A stretch of 64,000 nucleotides of DNA from Cladocopium goreaui (lineage: Eukaryota; Sar; Dinophyceae; Suessiales; Symbiodiniaceae): positions 205,023-269,022 of the forward strand of contig CAMXCT020000314.1 in NCBI GenBank assembly GCA_947184155.2, written 5' to 3'. Position numbers and translations under genes: made by a program. This document shows positions 17,547 to 27,661 of the stretch, one piece after another. The notes under the pieces are model-generated. The model made no database searches. It worked only from the letters and a program-made list of their open reading frames with translations, and was not told the origin of the DNA. Each line of letters begins with the position of its first letter. Positions within the stretch are counted from its first letter, which is position 1.

Positions 17547-18150
17547 CGCCAAGTGTGAGGAGAGTCGTGTCATTCTGGGAGGATGGGAGCTGGGAGCCGA
17601 TGCCGATCCGTCGAAGGCGCGTTGGTTTTCCTTGGAAGTTACAGCGTTAGATGCGCCTTGGCTGTTTGACACGGAGCACCTTCCATCAAGGAGCACCGTG
17701 GCCGAATTGATGGCCTCCTTGGTGGCTCTGGAAACGTTTGGACATTTCAAGAAGGGTGCTAGACCCCGTCGGGTGCTCCTGGAAGCGGGTACGGACAATT
17801 TGGCCACGGAGCACGTTACGAAGAAGGGCTCCAGCAACAAATTCCCGCTCTCCTATGTTCAGATCCAATTAGGGTTGAAGTGTTACCTACATGGGCTGGT
17901 TTTCAGACTCAGGTGGAGACCTCGCAAGACAAATGTCGAAGCCGATGACCTCACCAACCAAAGATACGACCGCTTCACCATGGACCTTAGATGCAAAGTC
18001 GAGTGGCAGGACCTCGACTGGTCCATAATGAAAGAACTGCTGCAGTTTAGGAACGAGGTCCAGGGCTGGCGGGAAGAGAAGCGTAAGCACCCGCATGTTC
18101 AGGTCAAGGCCTCTAAGAGGCAGAAGTTGGCTGCCAAGACCAAATGGTGA
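17464..18150 (+). CDS. RNase H domain of the nested element, +1 frame
   Basis: The domain starts at SQAFRADAKCEES (about 17528), in +1 relative to the RT frame with 83 bp of overlap. Acidic residues match RNase H: D in FRADAK, E in VAELMASL, D in EAGTDNLA and D in NVEADDLTN. A basic C-terminus ends at TGA 18148. The outer element keeps RT and RNase H in one frame, so here a 1-nt indel is likely near GAGCCCCCTCAAGG (17507-17520). A +1 recoding site or assembly error are alternatives. Confidence 0.75.
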   Translation: MQRCWKRGYHRTSGRSPLKGGSQAFRADAKCEESRVILGGWELGADADPSKARWFSLEVTALDAPWLFDTEHLPSRSTVAELMASLVALETFGHFKKGARPRRVLLEAGTDNLATEHVTKKGSSNKFPLSYVQIQLGLKCYLHGLVFRLRWRPRKTNVEADDLTNQRYDRFTMDLRCKVEWQDLDWSIMKELLQFRNEVQGWREEKRKHPHVQVKASKRQKLAAKTKW

Positions 18151-18428
18151 CTCCGCTGAAGGTGGGTGGCAAGTTTCTCCATCACCATTTACGGACGAAA
18201 GTTGGTCCGGTAAGTTGTCTTGGTGTGCGTAAGAAATCCAAAAGATGGATTGGGGGCCTGAACCACACAACCCTGGAGCTCGAATCCCTGACTGGAAAAA
18301 GAGTGGAGTCCGAGTGCCTGCACGAGTGAACCGGTTGTGAAATCAATTCTTTCGGAAGGGGCAAGTTTGAACGCGTCCCCGTGAGCGTAGGACCCGCGCC
18401 TCTACCTATCTTTCCCGATGGAGTTAAA
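18151..18428 (+). other. 3' tail of the nested element
   Basis: Non-coding 3' end. From 18164 onward it is repeated at the end of every downstream unit (19069, 20062, 20967, 21872), with a few linked base differences. It contains an ORF-like frame (81 codons in the repeats) with no recognisable family; I treat it as non-coding. Confidence 0.7.
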
Positions 18429-19333
18429 GCGTAGTTGGGCGAATGCCCAACAAGCTTTTATGTAAGAGGGAAAGCAGGGTGGGGGGGGTTGGGTCTCCGA
18501 TCCATAAGAAGGATCTCCCCTTTGCTTCCTGCTGGGCTGGGATGTGCTCATCTGCTCATCCTCCTCTTACAATGGGGAATGGCTTAGACGCGATAGAACA
18601 CGCGCGCGTGCTGCCCCCGTAAGATGGGGGAATCATGCAAATGTCCAACAGGGGCAGCCCCCGTAAGATGGGGGAATCATGCAGATGTCCAACAGGAGCA
18701 GCCCCCGTAAGATAAGGGAATCATGCAGATGTCCAACAGGGGCAGCCCCCGTAAGATGGGGGAATCATTCAGATGTCCAACAGGAGCAGCCCCCGTAAGA
18801 TGGGGGACTTTGTTGTCCAACAGGAGCCACCCCCGTAAGATGGGGGATCATCGGTATTCCCCGTAAGATGGGGAAAGAAATTTGCTTACGAAGGGTACTT
18901 ATTTATTTGTATCGCCCCCTTAAGATGGGGGATTCAAGAAACAGATGAAACCAAAACCCTTGGAGAAGTCGGGTCTCACTTCATTCATGTGGAGCCATCC
19001 ACCTCAAGGAAAATTGGCCCACCCAATCGCTTCGCTCTCCCACCCTCTATGTTTTCTCTCTGGCCCGGGGGTGGCAAGTTTCTCCATCACCATTTACGGA
19101 CGAAAGTTGGTCCGGTAAGTTGTCTTGGTGTGCGTAAGAAATCCAAAAGATGGATTGGGGGCCTGAACCACACAACCCTGGAGCTCGAATCCCTGACTGG
19201 AAAAAGAGTGGAGTCCGAGTGCCTGCACGAGTGAACCGGTTGTGAAATGAATTCTTTCGGAAGGGGCAAGTTTGAACGCGTCCCCGTGAGCGTAGGACCC
19301 GCGCCTCTACCTATCTTTCCCGATGGAGTTAAA
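18429..19333 (+). mobile_element. Deletion derivative 1 (905 bp)
   Basis: Left end through the first 24 YR codons (18429-19016), a 52-bp filler of unknown origin beginning CCCACCCAATCGCTTC (19017-19068), then the 3' tail (19069-19333). About 7.1 kb of the element is missing. It carries a variant hairpin (GTAAGATAAGGG) and six minisatellite units. Confidence 0.85.
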
Positions 19334-20326
19334 GCGTAGTTGGGCGAATGCCCAACAAGCTTTTATGTAAGAGGGAAAGCAGGGTGGGGGGGGTTGGGTC
19401 TCCGATCCATAAGAAGGATCTCCCCTTTGCTTCCTGCTGGGCTGGGATGTGCTCATCTGCTCATCCTCCTCTTACAATGGGGAATGGCTTAGACGCGATA
19501 GAACACGCGCGCGTGCTGCCCCCGTAAGATGGGGGAATCATGCAAATGTCCAACAGGGGCAGCCCCCGTAAGATGGGGGAATCATGCAGATGTCCAACAG
19601 GAGCAGCCCCCGTAAGATGGGGGAATCATGCAGATGTCCAACAGGAGCAGCCCCCGTAAGATGGGGGAATCATGCAGATGTCCAACAGGGGCAGCCCCCG
19701 TAAGATGGGGGAATCATTCAGATGTCCAACAGGAGCAGCCCCCGTAAGATGGGGGAACCATGCAGATGTCCAACAGGAGCCGCCCCCGTAAGATGGGGGA
19801 CTTTGTTGTCCAACAGGAGCCACCCCCGTAAGATGGGGGATCATCGGTATTCCCCGTAAGATGGGGAAAGAAATTTGCTTACGAAGGGTACTTATTTATT
19901 TGTACCGCCCCCTTAAGATGGGGGATTCAAGAAACAGATGAAACCAAAACCCTTGGAGAAGTCGGGTCTCACTTCATTCATGTGGAGCCATCCACCTCAA
20001 GGAAAATTAGCCCACCCAATCGCTTCGCTCTCCCACCCTCTATGTTTTCTCTCTGGCCCGGGGGTGGCAAGTTTCTCCATCACCATTTACGGACGAAAGT
20101 TGGTCCGGTAAGTTGTCTTGGTGTGCGTAAGAAATCCAAAAGATGGATTGGGGGCCTGAACCACACAACCCTGGAGCTCGAATCCCTGACTGGAAAAAGA
20201 GTGGAGTCCGAGTGCCTGCACGAGTGAACCGGTTGTGAAATCAATTCTTTCGGAAGGGGCAAGTTTGAACGCGTCCCCGTAAGCGTAGGACCCGCGCCTC
20301 TACCTATCTTTCCCGATGGAGTTAAA
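19334..20326 (+). mobile_element. Deletion derivative 2 (993 bp)
   Basis: Same structure and same breakpoints as unit 1 but with eight minisatellite units like the full-length copy. Carries AAAATTAGCCC at the deletion junction instead of AAAATTGGCCC. Confidence 0.85.
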
Positions 20327-21231
20327 GCGTAGTTGGGCGAATGCCCAACAAGCTTTTATGTAAGAGGGAAAGCAGGGTGGGGGGGGTTGGGTCTCCGATC
20401 CATAAGAAGGATCTCCCCTTTGCTTCCTGCTGGGCTGGGATGTGCTCATCTGCTCATCCTCCTCTTACAATGGGGAATGGCTTAGACGCGATAGAACACG
20501 CGCGCGTGCTGCCCCCGTAAGATGGGGGAATCATGCAAATGTCCAACAGGGGCAGCCCCCGTAAGATGGGGGAATCATGCAGATGTCCAACAGGAGCAGC
20601 CCCCGTAAGATAAGGGAATCATGCAGATGTCCAACAGGGGCAGCCCCCGTAAGATGGGGGAATCATTCAGATGTCCAACAGGAGCAGCCCCCGTAAGATG
20701 GGGGACTTTGTTGTCCAACAGGAGCCACCCCCGTAAGATGGGGGATCATCGGTATTCCCCGTAAGATGGGGAAAGAAATTTGCTTACGAAGGGTACTTAT
20801 TTATTTGTATCGCCCCCTTAAGATGGGGGATTCAAGAAACAGATGAAACCAAAACCCTTGGAGAAGTCGGGTCTCACTTCATTCATGTGGAGCCATCCAC
20901 CTCAAGGAAAATTGGCCCACCCAATCGCTTCGCTCTCCCACCCTCTATGTTTTCTCTCTGGCCCGGGGGTGGCAAGTTTCTCCATCACCATTTACGGACG
21001 AAAGTTGGTCCGGTAAGTTGTCTTGGTGTGCGTAAGAAATCCAAAAGATGGATTGGGGGCCTGAACCACACAACCCTGGAGCTCGAATCCCTGACTGGAA
21101 AAAGAGTGGAGTCCGAGTGCCTGCACGAGTGAACCGGTTGTGAAATGAATTCTTTCGGAAGGGGCAAGTTTGAACGCGTCCCCGTGAGCGTAGGACCCGC
21201 GCCTCTACCTATCTTTCCCGATGGAGTTAAA
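20327..21231 (+). mobile_element. Deletion derivative 3 (905 bp)
   Basis: Same structure; shares the GTAAGATAAGGG hairpin variant and the AAAATTGGCCC junction with unit 1, so units appear in an alternating pattern. Confidence 0.85.
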
Positions 21232-22136
21232 GCGTAGTTGGGCGAATGCCCAACAAGCTTTTATGTAAGAGGGAAAGCAGGGTGGGGGGGGTTGGGTCTC
21301 CGATCCATAAGAAGGATCTCCCCTTTGCTTCCTGCTGGGCTGGGATGTGCTCATCTGCTCATCCTCCTCTTACAATGGGGAATGGCTTAGACGCGATAGA
21401 ACACGCGCGCGTGCTGCCCCCGTAAGATGGGGGAATCATGCAAATGTCCAACAGGGGCAGCCCCCGTAAGATGGGGGAATCATGCAGATGTCCAACAGGA
21501 GCAGCCCCCGTAAGATGGGGGAATCATGCAGATGTCCAACAGGGGCAGCCCCCGTAAGATGGGGGAATCATTCAGATGTCCAACAGGAGCAGCCCCCGTA
21601 AGATGGGGGACTTTGTTGTCCAACAGGAGCCACCCCCGTAAGATGGGGGATCATCGGTATTCCCCGTAAGATGGGGAAAGAAATTTGCTTACGAAGGGTA
21701 CTTATTTATTTGTACCGCCCCCTTAAGATGGGGGATTCAAGAAACAGATGAAACCAAAACCCTTGGAGAAGTCGGGTCTCACTTCATTCATGTGGAGCCA
21801 TCCACCTCAAGGAAAATTAGCCCACCCAATCGCTTCGCTCTCCCACCCTCTATGTTTTCTCTCTGGCCCGGGGGTGGCAAGTTTCTCCATCACCATTTAC
21901 GGACGAAAGTTGGTCCGGTAAGTTGTCTTGGTGTGCGTAAGAAATCCAAAAGATGGATTGGGGGCCTGAACCACACAACCCTGGAGCTCGAATCCCTGAC
22001 TGGAAAAAGAGTGGAGTCCGAGTGCCTGCACGAGTGAACCGGTTGTGAAATGAATTCTTTCGGAAGGGGCAAGTTTGAACGCGTCCCCGTAAGCGTAGGA
22101 CCCGCGCCTCTACCTATCTTTCCCGATGGAGTTAAA
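21232..22136 (+). mobile_element. Deletion derivative 4 (905 bp), right end of the array
   Basis: Same structure with six minisatellite units and the AAAATTAGCCC junction of unit 2. It ends ...GGAGTTAAA, after which sequence is no longer element-like (GTTGCACAAGG). Confidence 0.85.
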
Positions 22137-22305
22137 GTTGCACAAGGCAGCAGAAACAGAAACCTTGTGCGGCTCCTCGAATCACACCCACTTGATAAAC
22201 ATCTTTTTGAGCTGATCACGAAGTTTTGAATGTAGGCGTGTTCAACTAGAAGAACATCAAGTTGACCATTATTTCCTTGCACACAGTGTGGTTTTGCGCT
22301 GAAGC
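22137..22305 (+). other. Right flank of the nested array with an inverted repeat
   Basis: Resumption of the outer element. GCACAAGG (22140-22147) and CCTTGTGC (22163-22170) form a perfect 8-bp inverted repeat directly at the insertion junction. Confidence 0.55.
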
Positions 22306-23471
22306 ATGGCCATAGATTCGAAAGTTGCCTTTCAAAATCGGGCACTGGAACTGGGAATTGATCAGACAGAGGTTGATGCGCTTGAGGTTGCAGGTATCAA
22401 TAGTTATGCAACATACGCGTACTGCAGTACCTACCAACCTGGTCAAAATTCTTGACCACTACGTTTGGGAATGCACCATCAGCTGCTTCAACCACTCGTT
22501 TCAGGCGACTGTTTTTCGAGGCACATGCGCTGTCTTTGGAGGACCTCAAATCCAGGGCAGACAGGTCAGAGTCAAGTGAGGCAAGGATCATCCCACTTGC
22601 AGAGAAAATGGATCGAATACGATTGCAGAAACAGCGTTTGACAGGTTTGAGTTTCACGCCACAGAGCGAGCCTTCACACTCCCTCATAGATAGGGTTTGT
22701 CAGCAGTTGGAAGACAATGTCATTACATACATTGAACTGAATCGATGCTCGTCCAGGCATGATGAGGCCTTGCACTCCAAGGTTGACACTTCACTGGCGC
22801 TGGACAATGCAGGTGGCTTGCGACTCAGTAAAAAGCAACGTCTTGACGATGTGAATGTAACAGGTGAACACAAGCTGAGACAGGCGTTTTTGAGGAGGTC
22901 ACTGGCGTATGACTTGGCTGGCATCGCAACTTTTGCTGTGCTTGACCTGTGGACGCAAAAACTTTTCGAAAAAATGAATGAAGCCCCACTGTCAAACTAC
23001 AGGCACATTAGTATTGAGCAAGTGATCAATGCTGACAAGGTCTTGTGAGTCAAAGTGTCTAATGACACTCGTGGCAAGTTGCAGCCGAAGACCGGGACAG
23101 ATAAGCCCTTTGATGTTTCCTTCGAAAAATTTTCGGAGCATCCGGAAGTCCTGCAGCACTTGACACCGCTGCAAAGCATTGGGGCTCACAAGCAAGACAC
23201 GTCTACAACGTTTTCTGGTGGAAAAGGCAAAGGTGGAAATCAGAGTGATGGAAAAGGAAAATCCTCAAAGGGCAAAGGCAAAGTTAACTCTGGCATTGCA
23301 GTACCAGACGATTGTGAGATTTTTGTGGATGGAAAACAGCTTTGCAAACGATGGCAGGTGGGGCGTTGCACTGCCAAAATCAAACCTGGAAAGCGCTGCA
23401 TGGTTGGGTATCACATGTGCTGGAAGAAGTCATGTCACAAACTTCACCCGGGCAACGAGTGCCCACACTGA
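22306..23471 (+). pseudogene. gag: Gag of the outer DIRS-like element, two lesions
   Basis: The ATG at 22306 opens ALELGIDQTEVDALEVAG..., which matches the N-terminus of dinoflagellate DIRS Gag as I recall it. The frame ends at a TGA near 22453 while the coding signal continues in another frame (ASTTRFRRLFFEAHALSLED...). A second lesion is an in-frame TGA at 23046 (ADKVL*VKVSNDTRGK), probably from TGG. The C-terminus is glycine/lysine-rich with a Cys/His module (LCKRWQVGRC, GYHMCWKKSCHKLH). It ends CPH then TGA at 23469. It would bind element RNA if intact. Confidence 0.75.
23469..23471 (+). promoter_or_regulatory. In-frame UGA between outer gag and pol
   Basis: CCA CAC TGA CTT: the frame is open on both sides, with no stop from here through the methyltransferase-like domain and no early ATG. 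It shares the 9-nt context CACACTGAC with 14982 although the surrounding proteins are strongly diverged. Confidence 0.6.
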
Positions 23472-24236
23472 CTTGGTGAGGTATCCAGCAACAAAAGTTT
23501 CACTTTGGAAGCTACGACGTTTGAAATTTGTTGTGGCTCAGCGGGATTGTCGGACGCATTAAGGCGCCTCGGATTCCAGGTCTACCCCGTGGACCACTCA
23601 GCAAACAGGCATTTACCTAAGGTCAAAGTCTTTGTGCTGGATGTGTCGAATTCAAATCAATTGATGCTGCTTGAAACAATGCTACATCACTGCAAGCCGT
23701 GTCACGTCCACTTGGGCCTTCCTTGTGGAACATGTTCCCGCGCCAGAGAGAAACCTATGCCGTCCAAGCTTGGAGGTCACATGGGACCGCAGCCCTTGCG
23801 CAGTCCTGAGCATCTCAGAGGTTTTCCTCACTTAGCAGGTGCTGACAAAATTAAGGTGGATCTTGCCAACCAGTTGTACAAGTCCGCAATCAGAATTTTG
23901 CAAATTTGCATGGCGCTAGGATGCCTGGTTTCGATTGAAAATCCAGCGCGTTCTTGGCTCTGGGCGCTTCTTGCAGTTTTGGTGAAGGATACAAATGACC
24001 AGCTCTTCATATCATGGTTTGCGAACTTGGAAAGCATCTATTTTGATGCATGTGCGCATGGTAGCCTGCGAGACAAGAGGACCAAATTGCTTGCAACTCA
24101 AGGTGTCTTCACATCATTGGCGGCTGACTGCTTCATGGCAACCTTACAAGAGCGATCAGGGTGTAATATTCCCCACTGCAGCGGAGGCGGAATATCCAAG
24201 CACTTTGTGCAAGCGCATGGCAAATTGCGTGCTTGA
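23472..24236 (+). CDS. C5-methyltransferase-like domain of the outer element
   Basis: Open from the gag TGA; the nominal start is TTG 23505. Motifs, in residues from 23505: FEICCGSAGLSDAL (6-19, motif I-like, S-adenosylmethionine binding), an acidic residue in PVDHS, HLGLPCGTCSRARE (69-82, PCQ-like motif IV with Cys74) and SIENPARSWLW (143-153, ENV-like motif VI). Classical DIRS1 methyltransferase domains are described as adenine-type; this one reads as cytosine-type. The frame gives way to the RT frame near 24150-24170 by a one-base shift. Confidence 0.68.
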   Translation, partial: LGEVSSNKSFTLEATTFEICCGSAGLSDALRRLGFQVYPVDHSANRHLPKVKVFVLDVSNSNQLMLLETMLHHCKPCHVHLGLPCGTCSRAREKPMPSKLGGHMGPQPLRSPEHLRGFPHLAGADKIKVDLANQLYKSAIRILQICMALGCLVSIENPARSWLWALLAVLVKDTNDQLFISWFANLESIYFDACAHGSLRDKRTKLLATQGVFTSLAADCFMATLQERSGCNIPHCSGGGISKHFVQAHGKLRA

Positions 24237-26523
24237 AGCATCAACTCTAATGGGTGTCCAACCGACACCGTCACTGAGACTCAAAGATCTTCTCCGATTG
24301 GGTTTGGGTCAACAAAGCATTCGACACCCCCCGCTGGTGCCTGAGTACAAGGAGTTCATACACCTGAGTGAGGTTTCTGCGCATCCTGCTCATAAACTGC
24401 TTGCTGCTCCACCACACCATGGGGAAACCAACACTGAGCAGCAACTGGACCCGGAGGCAGGGCCTGTCAAGAGGCCCAGAACCACCTTCAAGTATGGCGT
24501 TTGGCATGAACCGGAAGAGTTTTTAAAGAAAGCTCAAGAGGCAAAACACCCAATTGACCAAGATTCCTTTCTACATCAAATTACAAAGGACGCCATTGTA
24601 CAAGTAGTTGGCACTTGCCCTACAAAGCTGGCCAAAGAGCGCTTGTCTACTGTTTTTCATGTGAAGAAATTGTCCACGGACCTTAAGCTGCGCGAGCAGG
24701 AACTCAAAGCAAGCCTGCACCCAGACGTCAGTCGATGTGTCAATAGCAAAAACATACTGCTATTTGAGCAGCTTCTACAGCAACAGAATTACTGGGACAT
24801 GGGTGTTGTCGACCTTTTGAAATTTGGAGTTCCTTTGGTTGGATTGCAAGAACCGCCGGCTGGATACCAGCAGCTGTTGGTGCCGGCAAGCATGACAGAA
24901 GATGAGCTGATGGCGTCGGCCAGATGGCGTAGAACCAGCATAATGCAGACAGCCAGACCGCTTACCAATAGCGAGGAAGATGCATTGTTGGAGGCAACAG
25001 CTTCTGAAGTTGAAAAGGGCTTTTTGCAGGGTCCATATTCCGAAGCTGAGATGTCAGTCCTGATGGGAACCGAATGTTGGTCACTGAACCCACGCTTCGT
25101 CCTGTTTCAAGGAGCCAGCCAAAAGGTGAGGGTCATAGACGATGCAAAGCAGAGCGCAGTTAACTCAGCGTATTCGTCGACCGTGAAACTCCAGTTACAA
25201 GACGTGGATTACGCCGCAGCTATGGTTCTAGGGGCTATGCGCGAAGCTGGACTTTCAGATTCTGAAGCTTTGGAATGGCTTGGCAAAACTTTCGACCTCA
25301 GCAAAGCCTATAAACAACTAGCTGTGCTGCCTGACCATCAGCTCCATGCCATAGTTGGATTTCCTTCTGGGGGGAAGTGGCAGTTTTACAAAAGTGTTTC
25401 ATTGCCCTTCGGCTGCACCGGAAGTGTTTACGGTTTCGTGCGCATATCACAAGCCCTTTGGTTTCTGCTGTCGAAACTGCTCAAAGCCATTACGTCTCAC
25501 TACTTTGATGACTTCCCGACGGTGGAGCGATCGGAAGGTTGCAGGGTCCTGTCGTTGGCCTTTAGTGCGCTGCTCGACTTACTTGGTTGGGACCACGCAA
25601 AAGAAGGTGACAAAGCTCTCAACTTCTCCGCGACATTTGACCTGCTTGGGGTAACGTTTGACCTTAGTGGCATGAGCTTGGGCACCTTGGTTGTAAGGAA
25701 CAAAACAAGTCGGATCGAAAAACTGTGTGCGATGCTTGATCAGGTGGCAAAGGACAAAAACATTTCCGCTGCGAAAGCGAGCGAACTCCAGGGGCTCCTC
25801 AATTTTGCAGTCAGCTTCTACTTGGGCCGGAGCATGAAGCATTTGGTATCTGCTTTTATGCCTTTCGCCGACAAACCCCAGCATCTCCGTGCTTCTGATT
25901 TGGAAAATCTCTGCTTGTACACGAAAACGATGCTTTTGGAACAGCGCCCCCGCGTTCATTCGGTCTTGAATGTGGGACGCCCGGTGGTCGTCTTTACAGA
26001 CGGAGCCTGGGAAGACGGCATTGCTACTGCAGGGGCAGTCCTGATTGACGGCGACGTCCGCCTCGCATTTCAACTTGAGGTGCCGCAAGCTCTTGTAGAC
26101 CATTGGTTAGCAAACGCTGGAGAACAGATAATATCGCAGGTGGAGCTATGGGGCTTAGTTTTGCTCAAATGGTCGCGCCGTGAGCACCTGCAAAATCGCA
26201 GGGTCATCGAATGGATTGACAACGAGTCGGCGAGGATTTCATCCATAAAGGCCAACAGCCACTCCCCCACCATGCGATCATTGTCTAGGATGTTAGCTGA
26301 CCTGGATCTTCAATATCCAGCCTTCTCCTGGACGGAACGAGTATGCTCTTATTCGAATCCAGCAGACTTACCGTCCCGCAACCGCTTGAAAGAAGCCATG
26401 CAGAGGTTCGGCCTGGATGATGGCGGTGTTATCAAAGCTCCTGCTGACTTAGTGAATGCTCTTATCCAATTTCACCGATCTCCTTACATGCTGCTCACAA
26501 CAACCACTGAGCAACATGTGTGA
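24141..26523 (+). CDS. pol: Reverse transcriptase-RNase H of the outer element
   Basis: The +1 frame opens nominally at 23995 (842 residues), but real similarity begins near FPTAAEAEYPSTLCKR (24168). RT motifs: A, KTFDLSKAYKQL (D434); B, LPFGCTGSVYGFVR (470-483); C, HYFDDFPTVE (D505, D506). The thumb follows. RNase H is complete and in frame: D669 (VVFTDGAWEDG), E717 (SQVELWGL), D742 (EWIDNESAR) and D792 (NPADLPSR). All catalytic acids of both enzymes are present, though upstream lesions in gag and the methyltransferase/RT joint make this copy non-autonomous. Confidence 0.88.
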
Positions 26524-26920
26524 CAACTCACCGCTGTGAGATTCACAATACAAAACGGCATAACAGATCCGACTAACTGTCATATGCCTTGCTTGGTGAC
26601 CGAACGGAAACGGCAAACTCCCCAGACCAAACAGAGCAAGCTGAGAGGAGAAAAAGGATGCTTTGAGTGCGTGCGTTCAAGATCCAACATTTCAAAATTT
26701 TTCAAATCATTTCTGAAGTTTGACATTCGTCATGTCACTCCGTTGCGCATCGAGATCTCATTTTTCCGGCGTATGCACATATATAAATATACTACATGGA
26801 TATATATATATATATGTACGTCAGATATCGTTGGGTTTTGTTTTTGTGTAAGTTGTCCTAATAACTTTGCGTAGCGCTTACCCTTACATGTTTGCCTGAG
26901 TTTGTTCTAATATAAGATGA
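26502..26920 (+). repeat. 3' segment repeat, copy 1 (419 bp)
   Basis: Starts 22 bp before the RNase H stop and ends AATATAAGATGA. Near-identical to 27241-27661. A (TA)n run near 26800 differs by 2 bp. The short ORF inside is shared by both copies and looks non-coding. Confidence 0.9.
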
Positions 26921-27240
26921 GTGCTGTCACGGAGTGAGAGCACAATCTTTGTAAGAACAGCGCAAAATTTTTTTAACAACAAAATTTGCAACTCAGGACA
27001 AAACAATTTATAAGGGTTACATCTTGCGCAGCACGTGTTTTTCTGAATAACAATTTTAAATGGACAACTCACACAACCAAAACAAAACAACACAACCTTC
27101 CCTTGGATCAACATCTCATTTGATATTCGTGTTGCATTTTTCGTATCAAGGGTGAGGTAGTGGAGGGTTTAAAAAATCTTTATTCCACAACCAATTTTTC
27201 TTTCGGCCCACCCTCCCTTAACCCTAATTTGGGGGGGGAG
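26921..27240 (+). other. AT-rich spacer between the duplicated 3' segments
   Basis: 320 bp without genes, ending in a G run (GGGGGGGGAG) at the junction with copy 2. It may be 3' or 5' terminal sequence of the outer element if the duplication is a deletion derivative (inference). Confidence 0.5.
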
Positions 27241-27661
27241 AACCACTGAGCAACATGTGTGACAACTCACCGCTGTGAGAATCACAATACAAAACGGCAT
27301 AACAGATCCGACTAACTGTCATATGCCTTGCTTGGTGACCGAACGGAAACGGCAAACTCCCCAGACCAAACAGAGCAAGCTGAGAGGAGAAAAAGGATGC
27401 TTTGAGTGCGTGCGTTCAAGATCCAACATTTCAAAATTTTTCAAATCATTTCTGAAGTTTGACATTCGTCATGTCACTCCGTTGCGCATCGAGATCTCAT
27501 TTTTCCGGCGTATGCACATATATAAATATACTACATGGATATATATATATATATATGTACGTCAGATATCGTTGGGTTTTGTTTTTGTGTAAGTTGTCCT
27601 AATAACTTTGCGTAGCGCTTACCCTTACATGTTTGCCTGAGTTTGTTCTAATATAAGATGA
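27241..27661 (+). repeat. 3' segment repeat, copy 2 (421 bp)
   Basis: Second copy of 26502-26920. It ends exactly at the point where LINE coding sequence begins (ATGACCAAAG, 27658), so this marks a LINE insertion or truncation junction. Confidence 0.9.

Larger units (their letters stand above)
10395..18428 (+). mobile_element. Nearly intact nested DIRS-like (YR) retroelement, 8034 bp
   Basis: Boundaries come from repeats. The left end (GCGTAG then a palindrome) recurs at 18429, 19334, 20327 and 21232. The right end (...GATGGAGTTAAA) recurs at the end of every downstream unit, and both the left (10395) and right (22136/22137) outer junctions lose similarity exactly there. The content order is leader with minisatellite, tyrosine recombinase, intergenic hairpins, gag, methyltransferase-like/RT, RNase H, 3' tail. 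No integrase or protease is seen, as expected for DIRS-like elements. Only one frameshift (RT to RNase H) breaks the long frames. Canonical DIRS1 has YR last; here it is first. Confidence 0.8.

Noticed and set aside
18989-22037. The 81-codon ORF repeated four times in the downstream array
   Set aside because: It spans the deletion junction, the filler and the 3' tail of the deletion derivatives. Its recurrence is explained by DNA duplication; no protein family recognised.
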